From: Lepeophtheirus salmonis
Taxonomy: Eukaryota > Arthropoda > Copepoda > Siphonostomatoida > Caligidae
Direction of reading: 5' to 3'
NCBI RefSeq assembly: GCF_016086655.4
Contig: NC_052136.2
Location: 6,882,001-6,946,000, forward strand
Length of the DNA stretch: 64,000 bases
Position numbers and translations under genes: made by a program. Positions 1-12,799 of the stretch are shown in pieces. Below the pieces are notes generated by a model. That model made no database searches, was not told the origin of the DNA, and saw only the letters and a list, made by a program, of their open reading frames with translations. The stretch's first letter is position 1, and each line of letters starts with the position of its first letter.

Positions 1-179
1 GATATTTTCTTATTTGCTGTTTCGGTCATTTCGTTGCTCAACTTACAACAAATAAGAAAATAAAAACATCTTGATATGCAAAGCAGGGAGTAAAATGTAA
101 AGGAATAGATCTCAGCTGTTCTTCAGTTAGGGAGATCTCTTAAGTAAACTTCAAAATATGCAAAGTCCAATGTGATAAA

Positions 180-2210
180 CCTTGGATCCTTTCTATATAT
201 CGCTCTCTAGTACAAAGCATAGTGAAGACCAATTAATTTCTACTTATCTAAGATCAACTCGTTCTGACACAATCATTTGTGGGGACTTCAGTCTTCCTAA
301 TATTGATTGGATATCTTGTATCCCTTCTTCGTCTACTAGTAGGCTGTATATAGAAGTATTTCATGACTTTTCCTGAATCAAATTGTCAGTGAAGCTACTC
401 ACTCTCAGGGCAATATTTTGGATCTGGTGCTCTTCTCCTCCAATTTTACTGTTAACACTAACGTGTTGAATAATATTAATTTATCTGATCATTCTCCAAT
501 CTTAATTTCCACCATTAAAACTATCTTTTATAAAAAAATAGCAGATCTAGGGGATACGTCGATTTTACAAAAGGGGTCTATCTCTCAATGATAAAATACT
601 TTACACAATTGACTGGGTAGGACATTTTACCTCTTTCCACCACCCAAAGAATGTTGAGACTGCCAGAAAGAAGAGAGTAGGTTCTGGTAACAACAGAATT
701 GGTTCGATACGAAATATTGAAGGTCTATCAACCCAAATTGAATCGAGTACACGTGGGTTCTATTAATATGATTCCTGGGGTCCCATCCCTCTCTGAATGT
801 TTCTTTTCCCCTGAAAAAGTTTGTAATAAAATTGTAAATATCCGTTGCTCTTTCTTAACTGGACCTGACAAAAATTAACTCCTTCTTCTTGAAAATAGTG
901 GTTAATAGTATTACCTTCCCTCTATCTATGCTCTTTAATCTTTCTATTCAAAGAGGATATGTAATAATTGGAAAATAACCAATGTAGTTCCCATCTTTAA
1001 GAAAGGAGATGCTCTTGATCTTTCTAATTACAGGCCCATATCCCTTACAAGAAATGTTGGTAAAATAATGGAGTGGATCATTAACTGGAAGCTACAATCA
1101 TTCCAAAAGAGTAAGAAACTTATTTCTAGTAGGCAACACAGATTCCATTCTAATATGTCGTGTGTCTCGAATCTAATTTATTTTTGGGATGTCATTGTCA
1201 GTCGTCGTAACTGTAACCTTGACTGTGTTGTTATGTACTTTGATTTCAGCAAGGCCTTCAACAAAGTCCCTCATGGATAACTTCTCTTTAAATTGTCTAA
1301 AATAGGAAAGGTTCGGTTGTTACAGTGGTTCCTGGCTGAAGAATAGGATACAGAGTGTAGGAATCAATTCCACTTTTTCTAAGCTAAGTGATGTTACTTT
1401 ATCTATTCCACAAGGTAGTGTACCTGGACCCTCGCTCTTTGACATTTACATTAACGACTTAGTTGATAATTTTTCAGAAGATACATTCTGATACGTGGAT
1501 GATACGAAAATCATATGTTCTGATTTAAACGATTCGACGATGTCTATACCAAATTTATTAACTGGAAGGTAACTTGGAGAGTCCCTATAAATATAAATCA
1601 ATGTGTCTTGCTTCTTTTCTCCAAAAAGAGTAAATCACCCCAGGTCTTAAGGTGGTAGATTATTACTACTTATTATCTCGTGATTTGAAAATTAAGAGGT
1701 TTATTCAATACATCATAAAGAAGGATAATCGTAACCTGGAAATTATTAGAAGAAGCATCAAAACTCGTGACCCTTTGTTTATGGAAAAACTATATAAACT
1801 TTATGTCCTTCTGATTTTAATGTACGGATCTGAGATCTGGAATCTTTCAAGAAATTACTTGATTGATTCCTTAGAAAAGGTGCAAACCAGGTTTGTGTCG
1901 TTTTTTCCTTCATTGGGAGATAACGAGAACTACGAATGCAAAATCCGAGGACTTGGCCTCATCACATTGCTCATAGACATGAATTGAAGATATGATTCCA
2001 TTACACGAAATTTTAAGGAAAAAGATCAACATATCTCCCCGAACCTGGATACTAAATAAAGGCTATCGGTTCCACAAAATGAGACTCTCTACTCAAAACA
2101 CCATCTACCTAACAAAACTAAATATTGACATTTTTAAGCAAAGTTTCTATTACAGATCTATTATTCTTAATACCTTTTTGCTGACCTCAAGCGATTTTTA
2201 GTAAAATTTT
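180..2210 (+). pseudogene. Degenerate non-LTR retrotransposon (endonuclease + reverse transcriptase), 5'-truncated
   Basis: Several frames on the plus strand, read in order, give the parts of a LINE ORF2. At 265-320 the endonuclease motif ICGDFSLPNIDW is visible, and around 383-510 the later endonuclease motifs SQGNILDLVL and LSDHSPILIS follow after a frameshift. The reverse transcriptase begins near 860 (GPDKINSFFLK), continues with NVVPIFKKGD and NYRPISLT (960-1050), then FDFSKAFNKVPH (motif A, 1240-1275), IPQGSVPGPSLFDIYINDL (motif B, 1407-1465) and YVDDTKI (motif C, 1494-1512), which keeps the Asp pair but reads after a stop. The 1652-1987 stretch is the usual C-terminal part (LYKLY..LMYGSEIWN...LEKVQTRF). 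The family type is CR1/Jockey-like by motif style; I cannot place it more finely. At least four frameshifts or stops show that it is dead. The 5' end is missing and no poly-A tail directly follows the coding relic. Confidence 0.85.
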
Positions 2211-4736
2211 TTTTGTGACACTTGTTTTTTTTGTCTCTGCACAGTTACGTTTTTTATATTTTTGTCTTTTATATTTTAAAATTTCTATTATATATATTAT
2301 AAAGCACGATAATTTTTATATTTTATAAAATAAGTCGACCTTTATCGGTTTTTTTTGTCGTCGCTGGTCGGAATTATGACAAAAGTAAATGTATTGTCAA
2401 TTGAAATTTTTATCATTATTTTACATGCACTGGAAAAAAAAATTTAATTGTATTTCTTCATATAAAATTACATACAATACATATATATTTGTCATCAGAC
2501 GGATTCTTAATTTTTTTTTTTTTTTCCGTAAATGTAGGTTGGAACATAGTTCAAAATGAAGGAATATAAAGCTGGAGATATATTGATTCATGTTTGAAAT
2601 AAAAATGTAGTTATCCTCATTTAAAAAACAACACAAAAAAAAAAAAAAAAAAAAAAAAAGACGTCATCAAAGTAAAAAACCTCTCCTGAAAAAGAACGTT
2701 CATTTCAAATCCCTATCAAAATCCATATTTCCCAAGTTAAAATCTTCAAACTTGAAATACTTGAATATTATTAATCAAAATTTAGTGAATGGCAAAAACA
2801 ATGTCATATCATTATATATTGATAGTGATTCTTATGATTTTTCTCGGTGTATGTATACTATTTATAAAATTAGTGATATCACTTTATATGTGTTGTATCA
2901 CGGGAATAAAAAAATGAACATTTGTCGGTTTAAAAATATCAAAAGTTGCTACACGTAAATATAAATCGTAGCATAAAGATTAATTTTTCCGAGACACTGC
3001 ACAATTCCTTCTTTTGGTCCGGTTTCTATATGAAATAAGTAAAATTTGTTATAAAAATAAACTTTTTTTGTATAAAAATAAGAAAGCTTGATCTATTTAA
3101 AAAGCTGACATTGTGTATTCAACAATATATTCCTTAAACAAAACCTGTTACTTCTGTAGCGCCATAACGAAGTGTATCCCTATATTTTATTCAATAAGAA
3201 GCTATCAATACATTTTTATAAATTTTTTGTGTATGGTGTATCCCTCAAACCCACTTTTTATATTCGTATTTTACTTCAACAGCATATAAAAAGATTTATA
3301 TCAAAATAAAATTAATATGCAAAGACTTCTTATATAATAAAAAACAACATGTTTACGAAATTTTCTCCTTTGCATAAGATATTTATATATTTTTCATCTA
3401 TTTTTTGTATTTTAATATAGTGATGTGCTGCGTTTTTTGTTCTCTAAAAATGACGTGGTTTGTTTAAGATATATATATATATAAGAGAATGCGCAAATTC
3501 ATTTTTTTAAACGTAAAATAATTTTTTTTTTTTGACTTCATACATAAACTTTTACAAACAACCAGGTTAGGGGCCCGACAGTTGGGGTTCCCAGAAATTA
3601 ATTTCAATACAGAATTTATATTTTGAGATGAAAAAAAAAGAAACTCATTTTGTAGTTTCTGTGATAGCCTTTATTATATATCATTAAAAAAAGACAAACT
3701 TCAAGCCATTAGAAAATGTAAGTTGGGTTTTTGTATATAAAGAAAACCCAAAATATCCCACATTATTTTTTTTTTTAAACTAAACTAAGAAATAGATATT
3801 TTTTAATTATTGCACCCAATAAAATAGAACATAAGATGCCAAAAACAACAGAAACTAACTGCAAATATAGTTTTTAACTACTTCAGATAAAATATAAATG
3901 AATAAAAGAAGAAAATGGCGCAAGAAAGAATGAAACATTAAGAATATATCTTGCTGAAATGTGTTAGCTTCTTTAATATTTAACATATTTAAGTATTCCA
4001 AGTTTGAAGATTTTGCCTTCAAAAGTAAGGATTTTATAAGGATCTAAAGTGAGAGTGTGTGGACAGGAGTTGATTTTGCTCTCATTTTGGAATCCAATTA
4101 ACCAATCTTATAACTCTCATATCTTTGACTTGAAATTTCGCATAGAGTCTAATCTTATTAGAATATAAAATATGTCTAAAAATGAACTAAATCACTGAGA
4201 TCCGGGAACACCCGTGTAATAAATTGATTTTGATCCCACAATTATTGTAACAAAAGAAGTTTGTTGCCAAAATTTATAATATTTAATAATATACATTAAT
4301 AAAAGGAACGCTCAAAAAATGTGTCTTTTAGTTTTTTTTAAATCAGTCAACATACATTATAAAAGTTTAGTTTATCAGTATCCCTCCTCCTTCAAAAATC
4401 GAAAGTAGAACTGTATATGTAACATACTTGTTGTGATAAAACTGTTTAGATGATATGTTTTTGAGAGAGAAAAAGATATCGAATTTAACCACAAATATTC
4501 ATATTTATATCTACCTCAAAAAATACCATACTGCCATTTATTTAATAAAAATATACATTATGTTGTAATTTACATATGTATACGAAATTAGCAATGCAAC
4601 AAAATGTATGTCAATTGCACATTTAATAAAATTGGAGTTTTGTCCATAAATAACTTTTATTGTTTAATTGAAGTTAATAAATTAAGAAATAATATTTAAT
4701 ATTACATGATGTCGTAATATGAATATTATTATAACA
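2211..4736. other. AT-rich intergenic sequence, no gene seen
   Basis: The stretch holds only short ORFs of no recognisable family, a pure A tract at 2635-2659 and T/A-rich low-complexity sequence. The first part may be the 3' untranslated tail of the upstream retrotransposon. I see no conserved coding pattern on either strand. Confidence 0.5.
2635..2659 (+). repeat. Pure poly-A tract (25 A)
   Basis: An uninterrupted run of A about 430 bp after the last retrotransposon-like coding sequence. It could be a retroposon tail or simple slippage. Runs of nearly the same length and the same strand lie at 31689-31711, 51974-51997 and 57023-57045. Confidence 0.7.
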
Positions 4737-4804
4737 TTTCAGTAATTAATAAATTGGCAAATATATCTTATTTCAGTATTTAATGAATTGGCAAATATGT
4801 CTTA
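4737..4804. repeat. 34-bp tandem duplication, two copies
   Basis: Copies at 4737-4770 and 4771-4804 share the core aattggcaaatat and differ at about three of 34 positions by eye. The copies abut with no spacer and a third partial unit (tttc) follows. This is a simple local duplication. Confidence 0.8.
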
Positions 4805-4808
4805 TTTC

Positions 4809-7800
4809 CTTTTAAGCCTTACTAAATTAATATAATTGAACATTATCGATTTATTGAATAATTTGCAAATAAGGATTGGTTTAGTCATGCGCCATTATGA
4901 AGACCTAATGTTCACATAACGGTTGTCAAATTAACTTTTAATTTGATTTTGTAATGTTTATATATGATTGCACAAAAAATTAATAAAGGGAATCCAATCC
5001 ATAGAACACGTACTCTTTTTTCTCTCCTTTGTTTTTGACCAACTGAAGGCAATGTTTTGCCAAATAATATTTAATAATTATACAGTTTGAGTTAAATAAA
5101 AGCAATCGTGTAAGGATTGCGTTAAGTCAGTGATTAGATATGGCATAATTATGTTTTTTGGATATAAAGTGTGTAAGATCCACCATTCTCTGGGAGTATT
5201 TTTTAAAATTAAAAATATAGAATAAGTTATATAGGTCTGATCTTGTATCTATATGGGACACATTAGTGATCGATAGTGTCTAATGTAATGGAGCACTCCT
5301 TCATAATTTTAATTGTAATTAAAATGTTTTTTTTTCGTTAATCAATCTATTTTATATCATCAAAATAATAATTTATAAGAAAATATATAAATACTTAAAG
5401 ACTGTTAATGCACAAATAAATTTTATTTAATTTTCTTTTCATTTCATATCTCTTCTACTGATCGAAAAATATAAATTTTGCACTTAGATGCTTAAAAAAG
5501 AAAGAAAAAAGAGAACACTTTCGATATATATGGATCATTCCTTTGTTCAATCTACTGTCAGTACGACTCTTTTAGTTGCATAACTAAAATGAAAATATAT
5601 ATATTAATAGAGTTGTAAATCCTAAGCCTTTTTCAGTTTGGGGTTTATTTTGTTTTTGATAAACTAAACCGTGTTTATCATTATTATTTATTGTTAAGGA
5701 GATAATATATAAGTATTAAATGTAACGACAAGTGTGTGGGCTCATGAATGGTGCTTAATTAAATTTAGTTAATATTGTTTATTTCCTACCTCTAATAGCT
5801 TTTTGGAGCTAATCTAATGAAACGTCATAACAGCTCAGTTCCTCTCCTCTAATCCATTATTCAAATTGTCAAAGTTGTCGTATAAGTTTTCTTGTTCTTC
5901 TTTTTTAATACTGAAAAGGTTTACAATAATTTCAATCCTTCCATATTTTATTAACTATTTATATATTTTTGTTGAAACATTCAGCATGTATACAATTTTT
6001 TGTAATATTGTAATTTGAATCTTTAGTTACTTTTCTTTTGATATTAAATGAACAAAATAAATCTTTGTTTTTCAAAGAAAATAAACAAGAAAAGAAAACA
6101 TTATGTCACTGTTTTAGTTAAACTTATACAGAAAGATATGTTAAATCATCAGAACAAAATCCAATATTGTAAAATTTTTAATTTTGGGGAACAATAATAA
6201 TTGAATAAATTCAAATGTTTGATTTTTTAAGAAAATAACAGCTATGTTCTTTTTATTTTTCAAATAACCTATTTTTAATAAAAAGTTGTTATTATTTTTT
6301 TTGGAAATTATCTCTTTTTTTGTAAAATAAAAAAAATGTTTGTTAATTTTTTTTGCTACTTGATTTGTTTAACTCGATTATTCAAATATAGTAAGTTAGA
6401 AAGTTAAAACGTGTATAGTTTACAAGTTTGACTGCCTATCCTATTTAATCTTTCTATCTTGAAATGGGAGACAGCTAAATCTGAAAGTTGAAATTCAATT
6501 CTTGTAACCTTTTAATCAAAATACTTCTCTAAGCGAAAAGAACTAGGCATATTTATATATTATTTAATACCTATTGACATTGGAGTAAAAGGTGAAGAAT
6601 TTCTAGTATTTTGAGTTATTTGTACAAATAGCACTTTGGAGGTTGTTAAAAATGGATGGAAGGTCTGATTATGTAGAGGAAGCTGTGTTTTTGTCTCTTG
6701 TGTTGTATCACTGTGCTTGGAGCCCAACCATGGACTGAAAGATGTGGCCGACAGCAATTACAAGTTCGTCAACTATTGTGAACCAACTTTTGTTATTGAA
6801 AAAAAGGATGATAATTGATTTTGTGTGTTAATGAAACATTGTTTTTCGTAAAAGAAAATACTGTCGAATGTGGGATCTTTTTCTGGTTGACAATATGAAC
6901 ATAATGTTTTTATTTTCCATAGTTGTTATTGCTATTAGTTCGTTCTTGAAAAAAAACCAAATCTATGTATAAAGTAATAACGAGTGTGTGTGCTTTTATT
7001 ATAATTTTTTTAAATATTATTTTGGATTTGTTTCACGTTTAAAAATCATTATATTCGTAGTTATAAACCATCCTAATATTTTCAAAAGTGAAGTTAGTTA
7101 TGTTACTAAGTAAAAAAAAATAGTTCATAATTAATTACGTCCAGTTAATGATTCATTTGCAAAATATTTCAGTTAAAATTGCAACTTACTATGCATAAAG
7201 GAATTGTGGAAACGTGTTTTGACTATACAATCGTTTATCTGCTTATAAAAAATATTTTTAAGGTATATAAATCTTCAAACATTTTCTTATTCTAAATAAA
7301 CTTGAGCTATATTTTTTTTTTGTTGGTGGCCTACTTAAAAAGATTTATGTGAAAAAAATGGAAAGGTTTAACTCCCTAAATAATAGAAGGACAGAAAAAA
7401 CATTATTATTCTTTTTTTTTTTGGTATTTTTTTAAAGAGATATCATTCCTGTAATACAAAATTCTCACTTTTTCTCAGAAATGCAAGAAAAAAAAACAAT
7501 TTCCGAGACCTCTTGATACTTTTGGAAATGAAACATTTTTTATCGATGAGATCAATGCTTTTTTTTGGGGGGGTGGAGGGTACCATGAAACCTATATGTT
7601 TGTACATTGTGTTGCCTGGGTATGGAAGATCAAGAGATAAAATGCAAATTAGTAGCAGAGAGTTTGTGAGACAATTTTTTATTTCTTCTTGGCTATTGGG
7701 AAATCTTTCTGATATATCCAAAGCTTCAGGAATACAATCCTCCGTTTGTAGAAATATATTCTGTAATTACATCAGACAAGTTTTATTAGTAGTCTGGATG

Positions 7801-7900
7801 TTGTAAGTCTGTTAATTTATTTTTCAAAAATGTATGACAATAAACTAGATTAAAGATTACTATTCATTTGTAAAATATCGGTATAAAATTGTTTCCCCCT
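4809..7900. other. AT-rich sequence with short unassigned ORFs
   Basis: Apart from the dispersed repeat copy at 5786-5900 I see nothing I can name. A less AT-rich patch at 6560-6757 is open on the minus strand for 65 codons but matches no family I know. An ORF at 7513-7806 on the plus strand (97 codons) contains a stretch, ISKASGIQSSVCRNI, that looks vaguely like a transposase helix-turn-helix; this is not enough for a call. Confidence 0.4.
5786..5900. repeat. Dispersed repeat family F1, diverged copy
   Basis: The segment CTAATCTAATGAAACGTCAT followed by an AGCT...CTCTCCTC core and ATTCAAAT resembles the right arm of the hairpin at 16607-16760 and the segment at 42068-42175. The 5'-flanking CCTACCTCTAATAGCT also matches CCTCACCCTAACAGCT in the third copy. 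Shared order of these blocks at three loci indicates one repeat family. I do not recognise it. Confidence 0.6.
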
Positions 7901-7910
7901 ATTAAGAAAC

Positions 7911-8071
7911 TATATTACTAAAAGTACAGGGGAGGGAAACGTATACTCATAGTTGATAATTCAACATATACATGTTTTGGTATATACATATATTACTAAA
8001 TATATTACTAAAAGTACAGGGGAGGGAAACGTATACTCATAGTTGATAATTCAACATATACATGTTTTGGT
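7911..8071. repeat. Perfect 71-bp direct repeat, 90-bp period
   Basis: The sequence at 7911-7981, beginning tatattactaaaagtacagg, recurs without a visible change at 8001-8071. A 19-bp spacer made of a rearranged piece of the same sequence (tatatacatatattactaaa) lies between. The absence of mismatches means a recent duplication, in contrast with the decayed transposons around it. Confidence 0.9.
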
Positions 8072-8084
8072 TGTTATTCATTTT

Positions 8085-8290
8085 TTTATATACATAGACT
8101 AGAAAAAGGGTTTTCCATGACTTCCAATTACTCCCAACATCATAGATGATTGTGTACACTTTAATCTTGCCATACATCCAACGCTTGGGGCCATATCATT
8201 TTTGATTCCTGTTGATGTACCTGGTACTTCTGGAATTTCCCACACAGTCCACTGTAAATATTTTGAGTAGAATACGAAAACTAAATAATC
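8085..8290 (-). pseudogene. Tc1/mariner transposase fragment (catalytic-core segment)
   Basis: On the minus strand, one frame gives IFTVDCVGNSRSTRYI and, after a shift, KCTQSSMMLGVIGSHGKPF. These match the mariner segment that follows the first catalytic Asp (FTVD..NR.N.RY) and the conserved strand that precedes the second (SVMVLGVIGSDGK). Neither the first Asp nor the QDGAP block is present. At least one frameshift separates the two pieces. The fragment ends where the 71-bp direct repeat begins, so that duplication lies at its 3' border. Confidence 0.6.
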
Positions 8291-8689
8291 CGTGTATTCC
8301 GTAGCTCATACATATTAAAATAGCTTTCATTTTTGTTGACATAGATTGAGAAATTAGAGGTAGTTATTAAAGTTCTTGAGTCAAAAAAATATTTGACTAT
8401 AAATATGTTAAGAAATAAGTCAATTTCGTTGCTTCAAAATTGTCCAAGCAGTATCTAGACAACCTGTATTATCCCTTTTATTTGGTTAAAAGTCTTAAGT
8501 TTTTAAATTTCAAATTTTAAGTTTATTGTTGTACTTTTATTATTTTTTAGATGCACACATAATAATAATTTGATACTTTATTTGCTATTTATTTTAAAAG
8601 CTGTGATTTTTAGTTATCTTTGTGATCAATCTTTAAAATTTATAAAAAATTTACTTAATTTATTTGACATAATCAGGATGCACAATCTA

Positions 8690-10600
8690 TCTTTGCAGCG
8701 AAAGGAATTTTTTTTCAAACGCAATTTTTTCTTCAATTTTTTTTGTACAACCGGGACGAATAAAACAACCCGACGTTTCTACACATCGGCTCTGTCTTAT
8801 CCTACAAGACGAAAACAATGGATTCATGCCATTGGAAAAATGTTGGACACTTAGGATTATCAAGAAGGTTAACAAAATATATTTGTATTGTGTTCTCTTC
8901 CATTTCCAGCCCGAAGATTTCTCTATGAATCAAGAAACTCTAATCCGTATAGGAAAAAGAAAGAAGATAGTGGAGTTCGACTACTACATCGTCGATTAAA
9001 AGAAGATGCAGTACCCTCAATATATCCCAAATTGCCTTGATATCTCTCAACTCTTGTTACTAGGGCATTACGAAGAATATCTACATTAATCTAGAATGGT
9101 CGAATTAAGAAAAGAAAAAATAAGACTTTGATCACGTGAAAAGGTGATCACGTGATTACTAAAAATTATTGTTTTTTCTTTTAAAGAAAGGAATATTCAT
9201 ATTCCAAAGGAATTCCAAGTTATTCAAATGAATCAAGAAAAGATTAACATCCTTCAATTTTGTGAGACTGAAATAAGACTTCCTATGGTTGAACAAAGTA
9301 TTATCGTATCGAGGACCTTTCTTTTCAAGGTTTTTTGAAAGGTTCCATTTTACCATCTAATCACTTCGAACATCTAGTCAATCGATCACTTTTGTAGTTT
9401 CCCCAAATTTTTAACATTGTGTCATTCATAAAAAATATTCATGCCAAAAACGAGGAATTTCTCATCAAAGATGTATTTATCAGACTATGTGAAAAAGTAA
9501 ATTAAGTTGTCCTTCCTGAGGCAAAAAAATTAAGCTGGTATTTGTTATCGAGCAATGAAATTTGACTCCATGAGCTAACAGATATTCCCCAAGCTTATTC
9601 GGAGCTTCCGCAGTCCTTAAAACAATTCTTCGGCTTATTATAAAACTTTGTATAATGAACCATTTGTGAGTTTCCTTTCTCCAAGGACTCTTGATGGTTG
9701 GATGTATCTTTAAAAGTCAATGAAAGATTTCTCCTGCATACAAAAGCATAATTAGGAAGAATAGTTTAGTAACTACAGAGTAGTAAACGAGTTGTCATTT
9801 TTCTGGAAAAATGGAGAAAAATGGTCTCAGAAAAGAATAAAAGAGAATAAACTTATTCGTTGATACTTAAAACTTATTTTCTTTAAGCCATACATGCAAA
9901 GAAATTCCTGTACTCGCTTTTCATCTAATCCATGATTGGTACAGTAATTTCGTATTAATAGGGTAGTGTCAATCAGACAATATAAAAAAGAGATTTGGTT
10001 CGATATCGTATGATGGAAGGTGCTAACTACTACATTTCTATAAGACAACTCCTCAAAGTAGAAAAAAACTCAACGCTTGAGAGCTTTTTTATATTATACA
10101 TAAGTTCTAATTAATTAGTTGTCTGAAATTTTTGACAAGAGAAATGAGTTTGAATCGGAAAGTGACGTCAATTCTGCATTAGAAATAAGAAAACACAGCT
10201 CTCGATATGGTTCTTTTTTTACATTGGAGGCTTCATTACCAAACTTCATTGATTATTTGTAGATAACTGCTTGTCGACGAAAGTTCGCTGAATTTAAGCA
10301 AGATTCAATGCTCTAAGGATGAAGAATGAGACAAAGTAAGCCTAATAGAAATGATAAATAGAGAAGGACTGATTACTCCTTCGAATCTCCTTTTAATAAA
10401 AATTTCTTACATCGACAACTTTTTATTGCGCATAATGAAAAACTGATTTTTTGGGGAAATTTTGCAATGTTTTTTTTTCCGGTTGGGATATTAGGCACTG
10501 CTGTATGTCTGAATATCAAGTCCGATGAGAGTAACAGTTTTCTCTTAGAAAAAATTACTGTGAATCTGGCCACAAATTCAAAGAACTAATATTTGTCATT
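8690..10600 (+). pseudogene. THAP-domain P-element-type transposase relic 1
   Basis: The plus strand carries a broken THAP zinc finger: CTTGTNKTTRRFYTSALSYP and PTRRKQWIHAIGK (8744-8840), VLCSLPF for the Cys-x2-His end (His is lost, 8890-8905), then after a one-base shift YESRNSNPYRKKKEDSG and RLKEDAVPSIYPKLP (8920-9045), the typical AVPSIF tail of THAP domains. At 9674-9701 FLSPRTLDGWM resembles the LPSPRTLRRW motif of P-element transposases. At 10351-10392 REGLITPSNLLL resembles the SRGGLTVPSDEFL C-terminal motif. The order THAP, central motif, C-terminal motif over about 1.9 kb fits a P-element/THAP9-like transposase. Many frameshifts and stops make it a pseudogene. The DDE residues were not identified. 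No terminal repeats were found. Confidence 0.65.
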
Positions 10601-12285
10601 GCTACTAAAGTTTTTAATTCTCTTCATAACTCTTAAATTGAAATCTATAATTGTTTAACAACATTTTACTCATAATTTTTTTACACAAATATGGTGATCC
10701 TCTTATGATACGTTCATAAAGAAAAATGTTTAATAATTCATATCATGTAATATTCTTCTTCTGCCTTTTCACTACTACAAATGTAGAAAGGAAAAACTCA
10801 TGATTATTCCATGAATCTAGTCTTCCTTGTCTCTATATTTACATGTATGATACGAAGATAAAAAAAAAAAATTAATAATAATAATAAATAACTTCATCAA
10901 ACGTTTTTAATTGTCATATCAAACTTTTAGAGTGGAAGGGGACAAATACGTCATTGGTCTTCTTAAATATTTTCGTGTTTTACATCAATATATTAATATC
11001 AAAATACGACAACTGCAGAAATATATCCTTTTGAAGATATTATTAGTTCTTGTATATAACTTTAAACACATAACCTATGGTGAAAATTATGAAACATGAT
11101 TGCACGAAAGTTTTCACGTGTCTATTCCATTTTTTTTTTAAGGGAATAATATTTCAAAATCACAAAAAAGAATCAAAAAATATGTAAATAACAAAAAGTT
11201 ATTATTAAGTTTATATTTCATAAATACCAAGTATTTAACTAGATATAACCCATTAAATAAGTCATTTGTATAAAAATCGGATTTCCATACCACTGATTCT
11301 CAAAAAAATTATATTTTGTAGCACTTAAAAATATCACGTAAATAGACTCATTTTTTAAATTTAACAAAATTTTGATAACATGTTACGAAAAAAAAAATTA
11401 ATGATCTTATAAAACTACATATTTTTGGATTACCTTTTTTATCAAATAATAAAACTCATATTTTATGATGATTTTCGACATTTGATTGACAAAATTTTTT
11501 GTCAGGGGGTTTGGATTCCCCTCCATCATACGCACATACCTCCTAATTTGGTCATGCCTTCACGAAACACTTTGAGATAGCCTACTCACAACAGTTTGAT
11601 AACCACGAATCTAAACTATACATAAAGAATGTGCGTTTTATTCAAAAAGAAATAAAATTTTGTACATATGACGTGTACCTTTTAACTTCCTTCATTATTT
11701 TTCCGCATTTGAGAAAAATTTGCTATTTAATGTATAATTGGTAAAATCTACAAAAATGTTAAATAAACTTTTTAAACTTATTGTAAACTTGCTTTTCCAT
11801 TCAATAAATTTATAAAATCCAAAGATAAAATTTGTTATATATGAATTCTAATTCTATATATATGTTAATATTTAATAATAATATAATATATTGATTTAAA
11901 AATAATAATAATCTTACATTTTATAAAAGTAAAGTATCAATAGGAAGTAAAGTGCTTTTAACCAATCCGCTTACAGGAAATACCTCTCTACCATAAATTC
12001 AATATTGCTTATTTTTTAAGGAACTTTTCTGTTCTTTTTTCTAACATGATGTTTTTTAAAAAAAAAAATATCATTATCCTTTCACATGTACATACAATCC
12101 CACTAGAGATCAATAATTTAAATAAGAAAAATAAATCAATATAAAACATAGTTATCTAAAATTATATACAAACACATCAAAGATTCCCAGGTCGTTAAAA
12201 GGATAGAGAAATACTCCCCTTTATAAACTAAAATATAATATTTGTTCGGTTTAAAAGTCCATTGTTTCAATATATCTCACGATTG
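10601..12285. other. AT-rich sequence without recognised features
   Basis: There are short ORFs only (for example 10911-11099). A slightly less AT-rich patch at 11500-11640 reads as coding-like on the minus strand but does not match a family I can name. Confidence 0.45.
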
Positions 12286-12289
12286 TTCT

Positions 12290-12790
12290 GTTTAAGCCTG
12301 CAGGAAGAGGAACCTTTTTTTTATTCTACTAGCGAAGACAATTGTGAGTGTCTTTGCAACTATTGCTTCGACTTTAAAGTAATTCTCTCCTCTCAATTTA
12401 AGAGCAATGAGCCAGTCTGACGCCCTTAGAGTTATGTTAAACCTGTCAGTAATTATATTCTCCACCAGCAACAATAGAGGTCTCACTCGATCACAGAAGT
12501 AAAATAGATGGAAGGAAGATTCTACCGCCTCTTTACAGAAAAAAAAAATCACGTTCCGTTTTATTTGACTTGCTAGTGTATATCGAGGATGTTGCCAGCC
12601 TATACCGAAACCAGTTCTGTGACCATGTTGTAAAGGGGTTTAAGTGTATTATTCTTGGGTTGACTGCTTCTTCTTCCATGTTAATTTTCTTCCAGCGTTT
12701 TGTCACCAACAAGCTTGATTGTGATTTTCTTTTGGTTATGATTTTTTTTTGTTTTTCCTTCCTACTGAACAAATTCCTATGAAAAAGGAG
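12290..12790 (-). pseudogene. Probable retrotransposon C-terminal remnant (zinc-ribbon type)
   Basis: Two overlapping minus-strand frames join to give NRLATSSIYTSKSNKTER-like sequence followed by CKEAVESSFHLFYFCDRVRP. The pattern of a basic stretch, then Cys...Glu-Ser..His-Leu-Phe..Cys resembles the zinc-binding segment that closes the reverse transcriptases of several LINEs (C.FC...ES..HLF..C). Only about 85 codons are open after that point (12292-12552). The reverse transcriptase core itself is not seen upstream at 12790-13280. It could be another kind of repeat protein, so the call is tentative. Confidence 0.4.
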
Positions 12791-12799
12791 ATTGGCGGG

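Noticed and set aside
7513..7806. Host gene or transposase N-terminus
   Set aside because: Only a faint helix-turn-helix-like stretch; nothing else of a transposase follows on the same strand.
8867..8910. Possible 44-bp intron in the first THAP relic (GT...AG)
   Set aside because: The sequence within it encodes the expected VLCSLPF part of the THAP domain, so it is exon sequence and the breaks are mutations.
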